Below are positions 55,500 to 64,000 of a stretch of 64,000 bases of DNA, piece by piece (the stretch's first letter is position 1; each line of letters starts with the position of its first letter). The position numbers and the translations under genes were made by a program. The stretch comes from Euglena gracilis (taxonomy: Eukaryota; Euglenida; Euglenophyceae; Euglenales): positions 54,494,838 through 54,558,837 of the forward strand of contig CP154954.1 in assembly GCA_039621445.1 (NCBI GenBank). Direction: 5' to 3'. The notes under the pieces are model-generated. The model saw only the letters and a list, made by a program, of their open reading frames with translations, searched no databases and had not been told where the DNA came from.

Positions 55500-55828
55500 G
55501 CCCCTTTTTTTACGTCAAAATTTTTCTTCGCGCCATATCAAGTTTTTCCTTGCAAAGTGCCATCGTGTGTGGAGGGTCCCCACCTCGCAATTGGTTTCGA
55601 CCATACAACTGCGTGAGGTGTGTCCTGTCTGGGGGGTGACTGACTAGTTTTTTTTGAGTGCTGAATGGTTTTTGGCTCCGGACCCCCCCCCCCCCCCGGG
55701 CGTCGGTAAGCAATGGTTTCTATCCCCTTCCTGAACAATCCTGGCCCCAGCCAACCTCCTCTTTGCCTCATTTCCTTCCACTTGGGGAGAGCCCTCCTCC
55801 AAGACACGACGTTGCTAAGTCTCCTCAG
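55500..55828 (+). CDS. gene C exon interrupted by a 114-bp ILE
   Basis: Acceptor CCCATTCCTAG| and donor CTCCTCAG|GTAATC. Excluding the element at 55601-55714 and one TSD, it reads PLFLRQNFSSRHIKFFLAKC.., VWRVPTSQLVSIPFLNNPGP.. and HLGRALLQDTTLLSLLR in one frame. It joins the next exon in phase. Function unknown. Confidence 0.6.
55601..55714 (+). mobile_element. 114-bp ILE inside a gene C exon
   Basis: Flanks GGTTTCGA / GGTTTCTA (7 of 8 bp). Right end TCGGTAAGCAAT, left CCATACAACTGCGTGAGG with only partial terminal symmetry. It carries a good donor (CTGC|GTGAGG) and a TAAG| acceptor; splicing there would leave 24 extra nucleotides, keeping the frame open. Confidence 0.65.
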
Positions 55829-56299
55829 GTAATCTGCTTTCCCCATTCCGGTCGTTTGGTTACCGCATGGGTTTGAAAACAATGCTTCTTTTGCCAAAAT
55901 CAAAATGCCATAAAAAGGATGCTTGGGGGTTTTGTAAATGACCCCTTAATGGCTGGGGAGAAGGGCTTGCTTTGGGAGGTGGGTGGTGCAGAAACCAAAC
56001 GGACCCGCCACCCACGCTAGCAGAATGGCCCTTAACACAACATCCTGATTTCCCGGGTCGTTTGGGTCAACCATGCATGGTGGCATGGCGGCATCCGATT
56101 GGTTGTTGTCATTCTTGCTTTCTGAAAGAGCCTTAAAACACAGGGGTGTTTCATAAATGGTTTCACGTATCATATTTCTACAACAACTTTTCTTGAATAG
56201 TGCATTGCCTCAGAACACTCTCCCATTTCTTTCCCGGCTTTTTTTTGCGAGGAAAAGTCGCAAATGATAAACAGCAGCCCCCATCATGTCCATTTCCAG
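55829..56299. other. gene C intron
   Basis: Between two phase-matched exons. Unique sequence; a pyrimidine-poor but usable acceptor (GTCCATTTCCAG|) at its end. Confidence 0.5.
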
Positions 56300-56662
56300 G
56301 CAACCTGGGATCCCATCAGGCTTGTGCTTAGTCGAGTGCCTACCCCACAGGGGGGGGGGGGTGGGTGCTAGGGGCAGGCACCCCATAGCACCTGATCCGA
56401 CCCCCCCACCCCGGGGGGGGGGTAGGGTTTTGGGGGGTGCCTGCAGGCACCCCCCTCCGACCCCGGCGCCAAAGGCGCCGGGGGCCCGGAAAAGGCCATT
56501 TTCAATGAAAAATTCTGGGCCCCCCCCCGGACCCCCCCCCCCCCGGGGGTGTGCCTGCTAGGGGCAGGCACCCTATAGCACCCACCCACCCCCCTCCCCC
56601 CCGTTGGTAAGCACAAGCATGGATCCCATTGATCCCAAGATATCAAGGGATTCAGGCTCGAG
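56300..56662 (+). CDS. gene C exon interrupted by a 305-bp ILE
   Basis: Between CATTTCCAG| and GGCTCGAG|GTCACC. Without the element and one TSD, and in phase with the exon ending at 55828, it reads QPGIPLIPRYQGIQAR. Short, but its phases match on the upstream side. Confidence 0.55.
56317..56621 (+). mobile_element. 305-bp ILE, perfect 8-bp TSD
   Basis: Ends CAGGCTTGTGCTTAGTC and GGTAAGCACAAGCATG, TSD GATCCCAT on both sides (56309-56316, 56622-56629). A GGCGCCAAAGGCGCC hairpin lies near 56464. Confidence 0.88.
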
Positions 56663-57172
56663 GTCACCAACCACAAAATTTCCCCCTTTTACAATTTTTG
56701 TTCACTGTTTAAATTTTTTTTCGAAATTGAATCCTTTTCAAGACTTTTTTGTTTTTCTGGGCTTTCCTGTAAACCCCCCAAAATAAGACCCCCCGGGGGG
56801 GACCTGGTTCAACCCCCAGCTTGGGCCCAGTTCCAGCAGGGGGACTCCTTTGGGGGGGGTCAGCCAGCCTTTTCCAGCCACCCCAAAATTTCCAGCCTCT
56901 TATCTGGACTCCATATATGTACACAAATTATAAAAGGAAATTTCTTATTTTGAAGAACTTTTGGGGTTGGGAGGTTTCGGCAATATGACCAAGAACTTGC
57001 CAACAATGGTTAAAATTGTGCATTCAATTTTTTTGTGCAAAAGTGTTAGCAACATCGTTCGAATTAAACCAAAAAGCAAAAAGGCAGCCTTGCCAATTGT
57101 GTTGCGAAAGGCACTTGGAGGGTTTAGCTTCATCAGTCACGACTGTGTGCTGTCTCCAATCTTTTTACACAG

Positions 57173-57288
57173 TCCGGCGCCGACCCGCAGCCCGCCGCGG
57201 AGGCTGACCGCAACGCCCAGCGGAAGGCTCGCCTTGCTGCCAGCATCTTCTGCACTGGCAACCAGAGAGGGCTCAGCCAGGCTTTGAC
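57173..57288 (+). CDS. gene C candidate exon
   Basis: Acceptor CAATCTTTTTACACAG| then SGADPQPAAEADRNAQRKAR.. LAASIFCTGNQRGLSQALT, with a possible donor TTTGAC|GTAAAG. Phase does not match 56300-56662 directly, so an exon is missing or the assignment is wrong. Confidence 0.4.
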
Positions 57289-57384
57289 GTAAAGCAACAC
57301 ACTTGGAGGGAGGTATCCGCGTTCCCCAACTCACCACCGCTAACACACACCATGCCACACCACACCACCGCCTCACACCCACAG

Positions 57385-57515
57385 GTTTTGTGGCATCAAA
57401 GTCTGGGCATGGCCCAGCCCCTCCTCAGCTTGCAGACCAGGCACAGACTTGGGCAAGGCGGGTCTGCCTGCGTGTGGATGAAAACCGAGCAAATAAGAAT
57501 CGCCATATGAAATAA
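57385..57515 (+). CDS. candidate terminal exon of gene C
   Basis: Acceptor CCTCACACCCACAG| then FVASKSGHGPAPPQLADQAQ.. TWARRVCLRVDENRANKNRH.. and a TAA, followed by AT-rich AATAATAACATTTAATAC, plausible as a 3' untranslated region. The phase with 57173-57288 does not fit, so an alternative donor must be used or the exon belongs elsewhere. Confidence 0.4.
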
Positions 57516-57683
57516 TAACATTTAATACTAATAATAATCGCCATATGACAATCAGCCTGCCAGGGGTTCATATGCATGCACGTTTCAATCTCTGCTAGTC
57601 CACAACGTTAGTGTTTTTCGTCTGGACGCCCCCCTCCCCACATTTCTCCCCCGTGAGAAAAAAGAGTTGCTGCCTTTTCGCAG

Positions 57684-58540
57684 CGTGAGGAGGACCGACG
57701 AGTCGAGATTGGTCGGAGGTTGTCGTATTTGTTGCGGCACGGCGCCCGTCAGGCTGGGCTCAGGCCTCTGCTTCAGGATTTGCAGCACCTCCCTCAGCCA
57801 CTGGCACGAAGCACCAAAAACGTTTTATTGATTAAGAACCTGTCAAAGCTCCCGTTTTTTTGGCTTTTTTTTGACAAAATTGGCAGAAAAACCAATATTA
57901 CAAACACCTGTTCCAAGCGCCAAGGAATTTTTTTTCCAGTTGGGACCCCTGGAGGGCGGGAGGCAGGGTTCGATATAAGGAGGGTGCACATGGTTTAGGT
58001 GGGGGGGGTGTCCCCCCCCCCCCCCCCTCCTGGCCCGCAGGGGGGGGGTCCGGCCCCCCCCCCCCACCTGCAAGGGGGGTCCGGACCGACCCTGGGGGGG
58101 GGGTACCCGGGACCCCCCCCCCAAAAAGGGTCAATTTTTTCCTCCGGCGCTTCGCGCCGATTTTTTTTTGCATTTTTGGCCAATTTTTGCCCAAAAAGTG
58201 CCCAAAATGGCACTTTTGGTCGTTTTGGGGGGTCAAAAATTTTCGGTCACCCTGACCGCGCCACTGTTTAGGTGGGGGGGGTGTCCCCCCCCACCCCCCC
58301 CCCCCCCGCCCGCAGGGGGGGGGGGGGTCCGGACCACCCCCCCCCCTCTCCTTATATCGAACCCTGGCGGGAGGGGCCCAGCTTGTGGAAGTCGGCTCAA
58401 GCTAGTGGAGTCCCAGAACCTCCCTCCAGGTCTTGAAGCAAAGGCCTGGCCGGGCTGCCGATGGAGCGCGACGGCTATGTCCCCCTGGCGGAGATACTCA
58501 AACGCCGTGACTTCTCTGGATTGACCACCCAGGACATCAC
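57684..58540 (+). CDS. TPT1: tRNA 2'-phosphotransferase exon, split by an ILE
   Basis: Tpt1/KptA removes the 2'-phosphate left at the splice junction of ligated tRNA, transferring it to NAD+. After acceptor TTGCTGCCTTTTCGCAG| the exon reads REEDRRVEIGRRLSYLLRHG, with the family's catalytic Arg-His pair. The frame is cut in the codons for Gly-Leu by a 688-bp element; beyond it, PMERDGYVPLAEILKRRDFS and GLTTQDIT follow. Removing element plus one TSD gives ..RQAGLPMERDGYVPL.., which aligns without gaps to human TRPT1 as I remember it. The donor is ATCAC|GTGTGC. The upstream start exon was not found. Confidence 0.88.
57761..58448 (+). mobile_element. 688-bp ILE inside the TPT1 exon, 8-bp TSD
   Basis: Ends CAGGCCTCTGCTTCAGG and CTTGAAGCAAAGGCCTG; flanks GCTGGGCT (57753-57760) and GCCGGGCT (58449-58456), 7 of 8. 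As an intron, a GT in the flank (CCC|GTCAGG) and an AG in the right end (GCAAAG|GCCTGG) would give an in-frame product differing from the uninterrupted protein by one residue (Gln to Leu). It holds another element. Confidence 0.88.
57964..58366 (+). mobile_element. nested CAGGGTTCGATATAAGG element, perfect TSD
   Basis: Ends CAGGGTTCGATATAAGG and CCTTATATCGAACCCTG, exact inverted repeats, TSD GCGGGAGG on both sides (57956-57963, 58367-58374). 403 bp. The CAGGG start and 8-bp TSD are hAT-like. A diverged relative is at 63497-63875. Confidence 0.92.
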
Positions 58541-59044
58541 GTGTGCTCTCATCTGGGTGCGCAAGTGATCTGTACCACCCACATCACAGGACCACGCTTC
58601 CTCATTGATTCACATTGCAGGGAGACAGAGAGGGACAACTGAAGTGCAACTGAACAAAAACTAACTGAAATTTAACCAATGAATCAAGAACCATTCGAGA
58701 ACAAAAAGACAAAAGAAACTCCGAAATTTTTCAAAGATGGATCAAGTCGGGAATTTTTTTTAAAAAGGTGAAATTGGAAAACGCTGTGGGGAGAGTGATA
58801 TTTCTTTTGTAAAAGGTTGTGCATATGTTGAAAGCTACTGTTTGTCTCCCTACCAAAAAAAAACAACCACTTTTGCAACATTTCCCTTGCTTTAAAAAGC
58901 CTTTTGTTTAAAGTTAAAGAAAATGGAAAAATCGATGACTATTTTGTGTGGTTCAGGCGGAACGTTTGAAGTGGTGTTTCTTTCTCTTAATTGTTCGTTT
59001 ATTGGCAGTCTTTTTGCCCACTAGCCAACCTGTTGTTTGTGCAG
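58541..59044 (+). other. TPT1 intron
   Basis: Starts GTGTGC and ends GTTTGTGCAG. Unique AT-rich sequence without recognisable elements. Confidence 0.75.
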
Positions 59045-59097
59045 CGCTCTAGTTGCAGCTGACTCAAAGCAGCGATACCGTCTGCGCGAGGACCAAG
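59045..59097 (+). CDS. TPT1: tRNA 2'-phosphotransferase exon
   Basis: 53 nt: one leading base completes a Thr codon with the previous exon, then ALVAADSKQRYRLREDQ, ending with one base before |GTCTTC. SKQRYRL corresponds to the conserved (N)DKQRF-L segment of the family, including its catalytic Arg. The length of the joined segment agrees exactly with human TRPT1 as recalled. Confidence 0.87.
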
Positions 59098-59630
59098 GTC
59101 TTCGCTCCCTTCCTCTTCTCATTGCAGCTTCACACCTCTCTCATCCCCCACATTTCAGTTCAGACTGTACCACGTGACCTTGTATTTGCAATTTCCAATC
59201 TTTTCAATCATTCGATCCCACTGCTTTTGAAGTTCAGGCTCGGAGAGACAGATAATTTGCAAAGTCTTTGCCTCCGCAATGTTTTGGTGTACCAGGTGGA
59301 TGGAGAGTTCCAGTATCCTTTTTCATTTTCTGCATGATTTATGAGCACAGAAATTTTATTTTTGTGCTACCTGCAAACGTTGACATGTTTTTTTTAAACA
59401 AAATATGCAGATTTTTCTGCGGTTTCTCATTTTGCAGGCCTTTTCCTCAGTGCTGTTTCTTTTTTTTTTGTTGATTCTGGACTTTTTCAGTCCGAGGTGG
59501 TTCCAAAGGACTTCAGTTTGCATCTTACTCTAGAATTTGCATCTTTCTACAATTGTTGTAGCTTTCTGTATTTTTTTTGCATTTTTTTTTTTGCGTTACT
59601 TCCCTGTTAATCAAATTGTGTGCATCGCAG

Positions 59631-60440
59631 GGGTGAATGTGTCCGCAGCATGTCTGCGGCCGCAAAGCCGGGACCCATAATGACCCCTCCCCTGTGCTTA
59701 CCAACCATTCTGTTTCATAGTGGTCGCTCCCCTGTAGTGACGGGGGTGGGGCATTTTCGATCCACCCACCCCCGGGGGTTATGGGTCAGCCTGGGCCGGA
59801 ACCATATCATTGCTTAAGGTGTGTCTGACCCCACCTTTCGGGGGGTGGGGGGGGCTGACTGACTATTTTTTTTCGGAGTGTTTTTGTACCCTCCCTCCCA
59901 GGGGATCGCCAGGACTGGACCGAAATCGACCACCCAGCGCCTGAAAATTTTTGACCGAAGTCCATTGATTTTGAGCCATTTTTGGCCGAGTGGACTTCCG
60001 ACCCCCCCCCCTTGGGGGGTAGGAAGTGGCGACTGGCTTTTGAAAAGTTACTGACAGGTTTTTTGAAAGCGGAAAGACCCCCCCCCCTGAGGGCCGGCAA
60101 GCAATGGTATTGCCGAATCCCAAAACCGACACTCCCCCCAGCAGGCTTCTTTTTAAGTCAGAAGACCCCTCCGGAGGGGGAGGGGGGGTCGGTGGGTGGG
60201 TCCGGGCCGGCCCCCCCCCCCCCCGGGGGGGTCCTGCACCGGAGGCGCCGGGTATACCTTTTCGGCGCCGAAAAATTTTGAAAATTGCCTTTAACAGGCC
60301 CGATTTTGGCCCCCCCCCCCCGGGGGGGTCCGCGCCACCCTGGGTGGGTGGGGGCCCCCTCCCCCCCCGGGGGTCTTAAAAAGAAGCCTGCCCCCTGGAA
60401 GGATGTGCTTGAAATGGGCAGGCACCCCATAGTACAAAGC
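59631..60440 (+). CDS. exon-like frame carrying two ILEs
   Basis: After TGTGTGCATCGCAG| a frame reads GECVRSMSAAAKPGPIMTPP.. and ..LWVSLGRNH. Leaving out the two elements it continues MVLPNPKTDTPP then GRMCLKWAGTP and a stop at about 60438. It is inside the TPT1 intron but out of phase with TPT1. Could be a separate small gene or a decayed exon. Confidence 0.35.
59808..60106 (+). mobile_element. 299-bp ILE, CATTGCTTAAGG ends
   Basis: CATTGCTTAAGGTGTGTC at the left, GGCCGGCAAGCAATG at the right. No exact TSD, but the frame on both sides is continuous without it. The interior matches 52665-52945. Confidence 0.65.
60142..60390 (+). mobile_element. 249-bp ILE related to 54511-54778
   Basis: Ends CAGGCTTCTTTTTAAG and CTTAAAAAGAAGCCTG; flanks CCCCCCAG / CCCCCTGG (6 of 8). 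The interior is nearly the same as in the nested copy at 54511, including the GGCGCCGGGTATACC word. Confidence 0.78.
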
Positions 60441-61799
60441 ACCCCGCCCAGGTAAAGGAGGGGGGTGCCCCCCCTCACCTCCCTCCCCTTCAGGACTGGA
60501 GGAGGGGTTCAGACCCCCCTCTGCCTGCCAAGGAATCTGGACCGACCACTCTAGGGTACCTGGGACCCCCCCCCCAAATTTGACAGATTTTGGCCCAAAA
60601 ATAGACCCTTTTTCTTACGGTCTAAACCGGCGAAAACCCCACAAAAGATATTTCTGAAAATGCCTTTTTTTGTTTTCCCCTGCCCGGACTCTCGGACCGC
60701 AAATTGTGGACCAATGAAGAAAGTCTATGGTGCACCGGCGTTGGAGGTTGAGAGGTGCGGCAGGAGGATTGAGAAGTGAAACCGAGTGGTGAGTTTTAGT
60801 GCTCACAACAGGACAGCGGGGAAGGGCTCTGAGATGGACATTCAGTCAGTCACCTCGAAACTGAGGGGCCGGGAAAATTTTTGGTTTTGTGGAGAGTCAA
60901 AGGGCCAGAAACCGACCTGAAGCCAGAGGCAAAATTTTTTAGAAAGTTGGCTAGAAAATGGCTGCTGGCTGACCCCTCCTCCAGAGGCATTCCCAGGCTG
61001 GAACTGGCCCCAGTTGGGGTCGAACTGTGTTCCAAAAAACCCATTTGCAAAAATGAAAAAAAATATTCCAATTATACAAAAAATTCCCAAAAAAATAACG
61101 CTTTAATGACCCCAAAAGCGAAAAATCTGTTACGGCAGGGTGGGATTCATTTAATTTTGGCCACTGGGCGGGGGGGGGGGTTGGGATGCACGGCGTCGCT
61201 CAAAAACAGTTGACCCCATCCCCAGGGGTGGGAGGTCCGGCCGACCAGCCTGCAGCCCTTTTCCAGACAAAAGCTTTTACCAGCCTTGGACCTCCACACA
61301 TTTGAGTTTTATTCATTTTACAGCTGCCCGAAGGGCAGCCGGGCGGTAAGAGAACAGGAAGAATGTTTGAAGAGATGGAAAAATTTGTTCATTTTCTGCC
61401 GTGACTGCCACTTTGTTCCCGAAACTTTTTTGATGAAAAAAGTTTGGTGAACATAAATGAACAAAAGTTTTTCTTTTGGTAAATGCAAGTGAACACAATT
61501 TTTTTCTTGCTGAACACATGATACACAAAAAAAATATTCGGTGAAAAGGTTGGAAGGGGGGTCCAACCCACCTCCCCCTCCATGTCGGGAGGGGTCCAAC
61601 CCTCCCCCCCTCAGGCTTCCCAATCATCACTGCCCACGCCAGAGGTGGGATTTTGGCCATTTGTTTGGCATGGTGCCAACAGATCAATCCATTTACATGT
61701 CCTTGTATATTTTTGTCACTTTCTTTGTACTGACCATTATTTTTTTCTGTGTTCACATGTGTTCACCAGATTTTTCTTTTGCTCATCTGGTTCTCACAG

Positions 61800-61906
61800 G
61801 AAATGATGCCGCATGGGAAATATGTCTGTGTGTCGGCACACTCTGCTGCGGGAGACACCAGAGGGGACGGGCGTTCAGGCAAACACGGCGAGGAATAACC
61901 CCCCCC
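61800..61906 (+). other. exon-like stretch before a MITE
   Basis: Follows CATCTGGTTCTCACAG| and reads EMMPHGKYVCVSAHSAAGDT.. to a stop at about 61908, where the MITE starts. An alternative frame is also open. Unassigned. Confidence 0.25.
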
Positions 61907-62283
61907 CCCCCAAATAACGGGGCGGGGTGCCCCGTTGCTGGCACCATCTTTTTGACCTTCCCCCCTGCCCCGTTATTTGGGCACTACCTGCCATAATCAA
62001 ACGTTGGATCCCGCCCCGAATTTTACTACTAATACCCCCTTGGGGGGATAACTGGTAAATCCCTGCCGTACACACAAATATGCATGCATGTTTGTATACA
62101 TATGTACATGTATGTACTCGCGGCAGGCAAGAACTGTGGAATATTTTCGTCCTCACTAACCTCTTGGACCAAAAAATCTGAGGGTGCCCCGTTATTGGAA
62201 CCATCTTTTTCGGCCTTCCCCCTGCCCCGTTATTCGGGCACTGCCCACTCAAAGGGCACTGCCCCGTTATTTGGGGGGGGGTT
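61907..62283. mobile_element. MITE with AAATAACGGGGC ends
   Basis: Left C-run then CAAATAACGGGGCGGGG, right GCCCCGTTATTTG then G-run; partial internal copies of the same end at 61965 and 62225. TA-rich middle with TGTATACATATGTACATG. Confidence 0.6.
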
Positions 62284-62635
62284 TAATTGAAAATAAATAT
62301 GCCCTTTTGCCTGAACAGGGGTGTTGAATACGTAAAGGAAAGATGTTTTAGAATACCAGGTGCCACAGGAAATAAAGAAGGGATTTTATTCGGAATCTGA
62401 TTTGCGCAACTGCGCAAGTTATTGAAGCTTTAACTTTTTTTTGCACAAGTAATTTTCAGTTTTTGTTTGCGTGATTGTCCAAGTAATTCAGTCCATCCTC
62501 GCCAACACATTTTAAATCCTATTACGCATCTTCCCTCTAGCTGTAAAACAGAAGTGTTATTTCGAAGTCTTACAGGCTGTAAAGAAATAGTCATTGCAAC
62601 CCTTTTGTCGGGCACCGCGTTTCTGTCTTTTCCAG

Positions 62636-62707
62636 CAGCGTAACAGAGTATGCATGCTGGTGTGTGAAAACTGTCTCCAACTCTATCACTCCAATGGCTA
62701 TTTCTGA
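62636..62707 (+). CDS. candidate terminal exon, Cys-rich
   Basis: Acceptor GTTTCTGTCTTTTCCAG| then QRNRVCMLVCENCLQLYHSN.. and TGA. Three Cys with CxxC spacing suggest a metal-binding end. Within the TPT1 intron, relation unclear. Confidence 0.35.
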   Translation, partial: QRNRVCMLVCENCLQLYHSNGYF

Positions 62708-62759
62708 GGATTTAAGCCTTTGATTAATTAAAAATGTCTTTGTTCAACCCTTTTTCCAG

Positions 62760-62916
62760 AGTGCGTTTCGGACCTCCATTCATTTGGGCGTGCATCCAGT
62801 GCTCCTCAACCTTGCGTCACCGGCCACCTTCCAATGGCAGACAAGAGGGTGGCAGATTTCCGAACCCCCCCCCCCCGAAAGGGCAGAATATCCTTTCTGG
62901 CAGCAGTATTTACTGG
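62760..62916 (+). CDS. candidate exon
   Basis: Acceptor TTCAACCCTTTTTCCAG| then SAFRTSIHLGVHPVLLNLAS.. PATFQWQTRGWQISEPP.. and a possible donor ACTGG|GTGTAT. Protein-like apart from a C-run encoding prolines. Unassigned. Confidence 0.35.
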
Positions 62917-63165
62917 GTGTATACTCTTCAGAGTTGTGTACCTGTCAATCAGCTCCCATCTATAAGACCACAGAGATTCACGGATTGTATTTTCGGAATT
63001 GTCTTGTGCTGATTTTCAATTTGAATTTGAACCTTCGAATTCGACAGTTATGGGCTGGTTTTTATTGTTCGTTTTGAAGAGTCGTGTTGTTGCATCCCAC
63101 CACAAAGTTGTTTTGCTTGTCCTTCTCCAATGCAATGGCCGAGTCTGCCATGGTTCGGTCCACAG

Positions 63166-63279
63166 GAGCGCTTTTCATCTGCGCGCAGCAGGGGCACTCC
63201 CTGGAGGTGCCGGAACTGCACTTGCAACCCATCACCCGGCCTGAGGATGCCCCCATCTGCATCCATGGCATGCCATTGC
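63166..63279 (+). CDS. TPT1: tRNA 2'-phosphotransferase exon (3' edge uncertain)
   Basis: After GGTCCACAG| the exon completes a Gly codon and reads ALFICAQQGHSLEVPELHLQ then PITRPEDAPICIHG. This matches the family's (I)RANQGHS-V--L segment and the following HG. Beyond HG the similarity stops, so the donor is near 63265-63280. The C-terminal part, with the last catalytic Arg, is outside the window. Confidence 0.85.
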
Positions 63280-64000
63280 GTTTTCGTCGTTGTGCAGTTG
63301 ACCTCTTCCACCCCTCCTGGGCCAAGTGGGGGTCTGGGATCCCGGAACCGAAATTTTTTTCTTCCCTGGCACTTTGTGCTGGAAAACTAATGTTTTTTTT
63401 AAAAAAAAACGTAACGTGCACGTTGAAAGGTATTTGTTGTATGTTTTTTTCTCAAAAAAACACTTTTGGAATATTTACTTTGGTTAATTATTTTTGGTTC
63501 AAATTAAAGAGGTGGGGCGGTGCCCCCCCCCCCCCTGGACTGGAGGGGGTCCAGACCACCCCCCCCACCTGCCAAGGGGGTCCGGACCGACCTGGGGAGT
63601 TATCCGGGACCCCCCCCCCCAAACGGTCAAAATTTTCCATTCCTCCTTTGCGAAAATTCTTGTTTGCATTTTTGTCAAAAATTTTTTTGCCCAAAAAGTG
63701 CCCAAAATGGCATTTTGGGCCGTTTTTGTGGGGGGGGTCAATTTTTTTTTCGGTCCGGCGCCTCGCGAAAATCGGTCACCCGGACCGCGCCACTGTTTAG
63801 CCGGGGAGGGTGTCCCCCCCTCACTCCTGGACTGGAGGAGGGTCCGACCCCCCCCACCTGCCCTTAAATCGAAACCTGGCTGGCCCCCAGGCCCGGGCCG
63901 TATGGGAATATGCCTGGTGGGGGCTACCAGGGCATTAACTGAGAGGGGGGAGGGGGTGGTCCTGGACTGGGGAGTTGCGCCCATCTGAATTTGGTGGAAT
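63280..64000 (+). other. TPT1 intron with a hAT-like element remnant
   Basis: From about 63497 (GGTTCAAATTAAAG) to about 63875 (CTTAAATCGAAACCTGG) the sequence resembles the element at 57964-58366, including GCCAAGGGGGTCCGGACCGA and GACCGCGCCACTGTTTAG words. No exact TSD. The window ends before the next TPT1 exon. Confidence 0.55.

Larger units (their letters stand above)
59098..63165 (+). other. large TPT1 intron with elements and other exon-like pieces
   Basis: The flanking TPT1 exons join in phase across it. It contains two ILEs, a CAAATAACGGGGC MITE and four same-strand exon-like stretches listed separately. These may belong to a nested or alternatively spliced gene, or be leftovers. 60440-61780 otherwise holds C/G-run fragments and unique sequence. 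Confidence 0.55.

Noticed and set aside
1-64000. tRNA, rRNA or other structured RNA genes
   Set aside because: I looked for tRNA A/B-box-like pairs and rRNA core words by eye and found none convincing; a covariance-model scan would be needed to exclude them.

Overview
The window looks like nuclear DNA of a eukaryote, most likely a repeat-rich protist and possibly an alga; I cannot name the organism. The reasons are short exons bounded by GT...AG splice sites with pyrimidine tracts, large introns, interstitial TTAGGG repeats, and no operons, ribosome-binding sites, rRNA or tRNA genes that I can see. Most long open frames here are translations of tandem repeats, not genes. The unit names used below (A, C, T, S, P, L, ILE and so on) are my own labels.

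Layout. 1-7.4 kb: a set of minus-strand exons (gene A) interrupted by P-type elements. 7.6-13.2 kb: element T, a 5.5-kb inverted-repeat structure whose arms are 52-bp arrays and whose core is about 52 copies of a 79-bp satellite. 14.3-17.1 kb: element S, with a perfect 9-bp target-site duplication (TSD). 18-24 kb: an open frame, a Tc1/mariner transposase relic split by a small MITE, and hairpins. 24.4-27.8 kb: element P3, with a perfect 9-bp TSD and telomere-like repeats in its core. 28-38 kb: nested MITEs, a gene-bearing element (V), a hAT-like element (7-bp TSD), two exons of an unknown gene (F) and a rearranged P/Q region. 38.4-43.2 and 48.5-50.5 kb: two related L elements built on a 162-bp satellite. 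43.8-47.7 kb: a cluster of about 16 short palindromes and a 550-bp tandem duplication.

52.5-63.3 kb: plus-strand exons of gene C and then of a tRNA 2'-phosphotransferase (Tpt1/KptA), the only gene recognised with confidence. Its exons at 57684-58540, 59045-59097 and 63166-about 63279 join in phase and give the conserved N-terminal half of the family. The gene continues past the window.

The most interesting system is a family of short inverted-repeat elements (ILEs, introner-like elements) at 44.6-60.4 kb. They begin CAGGC/CATTG, end in the reverse complement, are flanked by 8-bp TSDs in the clearest cases, and several lie inside reading frames. Removing the element plus one TSD restores the frame; the Tpt1 case is clearest. 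Some ILEs carry further ILEs inside them. They are either spliced (transposon-derived introns) or have broken several genes; RNA data would decide.

A second theme is a set of large elements (T, S, P, U) whose ends are arrays of small palindromes of the type GGTCG..CGACC and whose cores are satellites. S and P have 9-bp TSDs, as Mutator-like elements do, but no transposase was seen in them.
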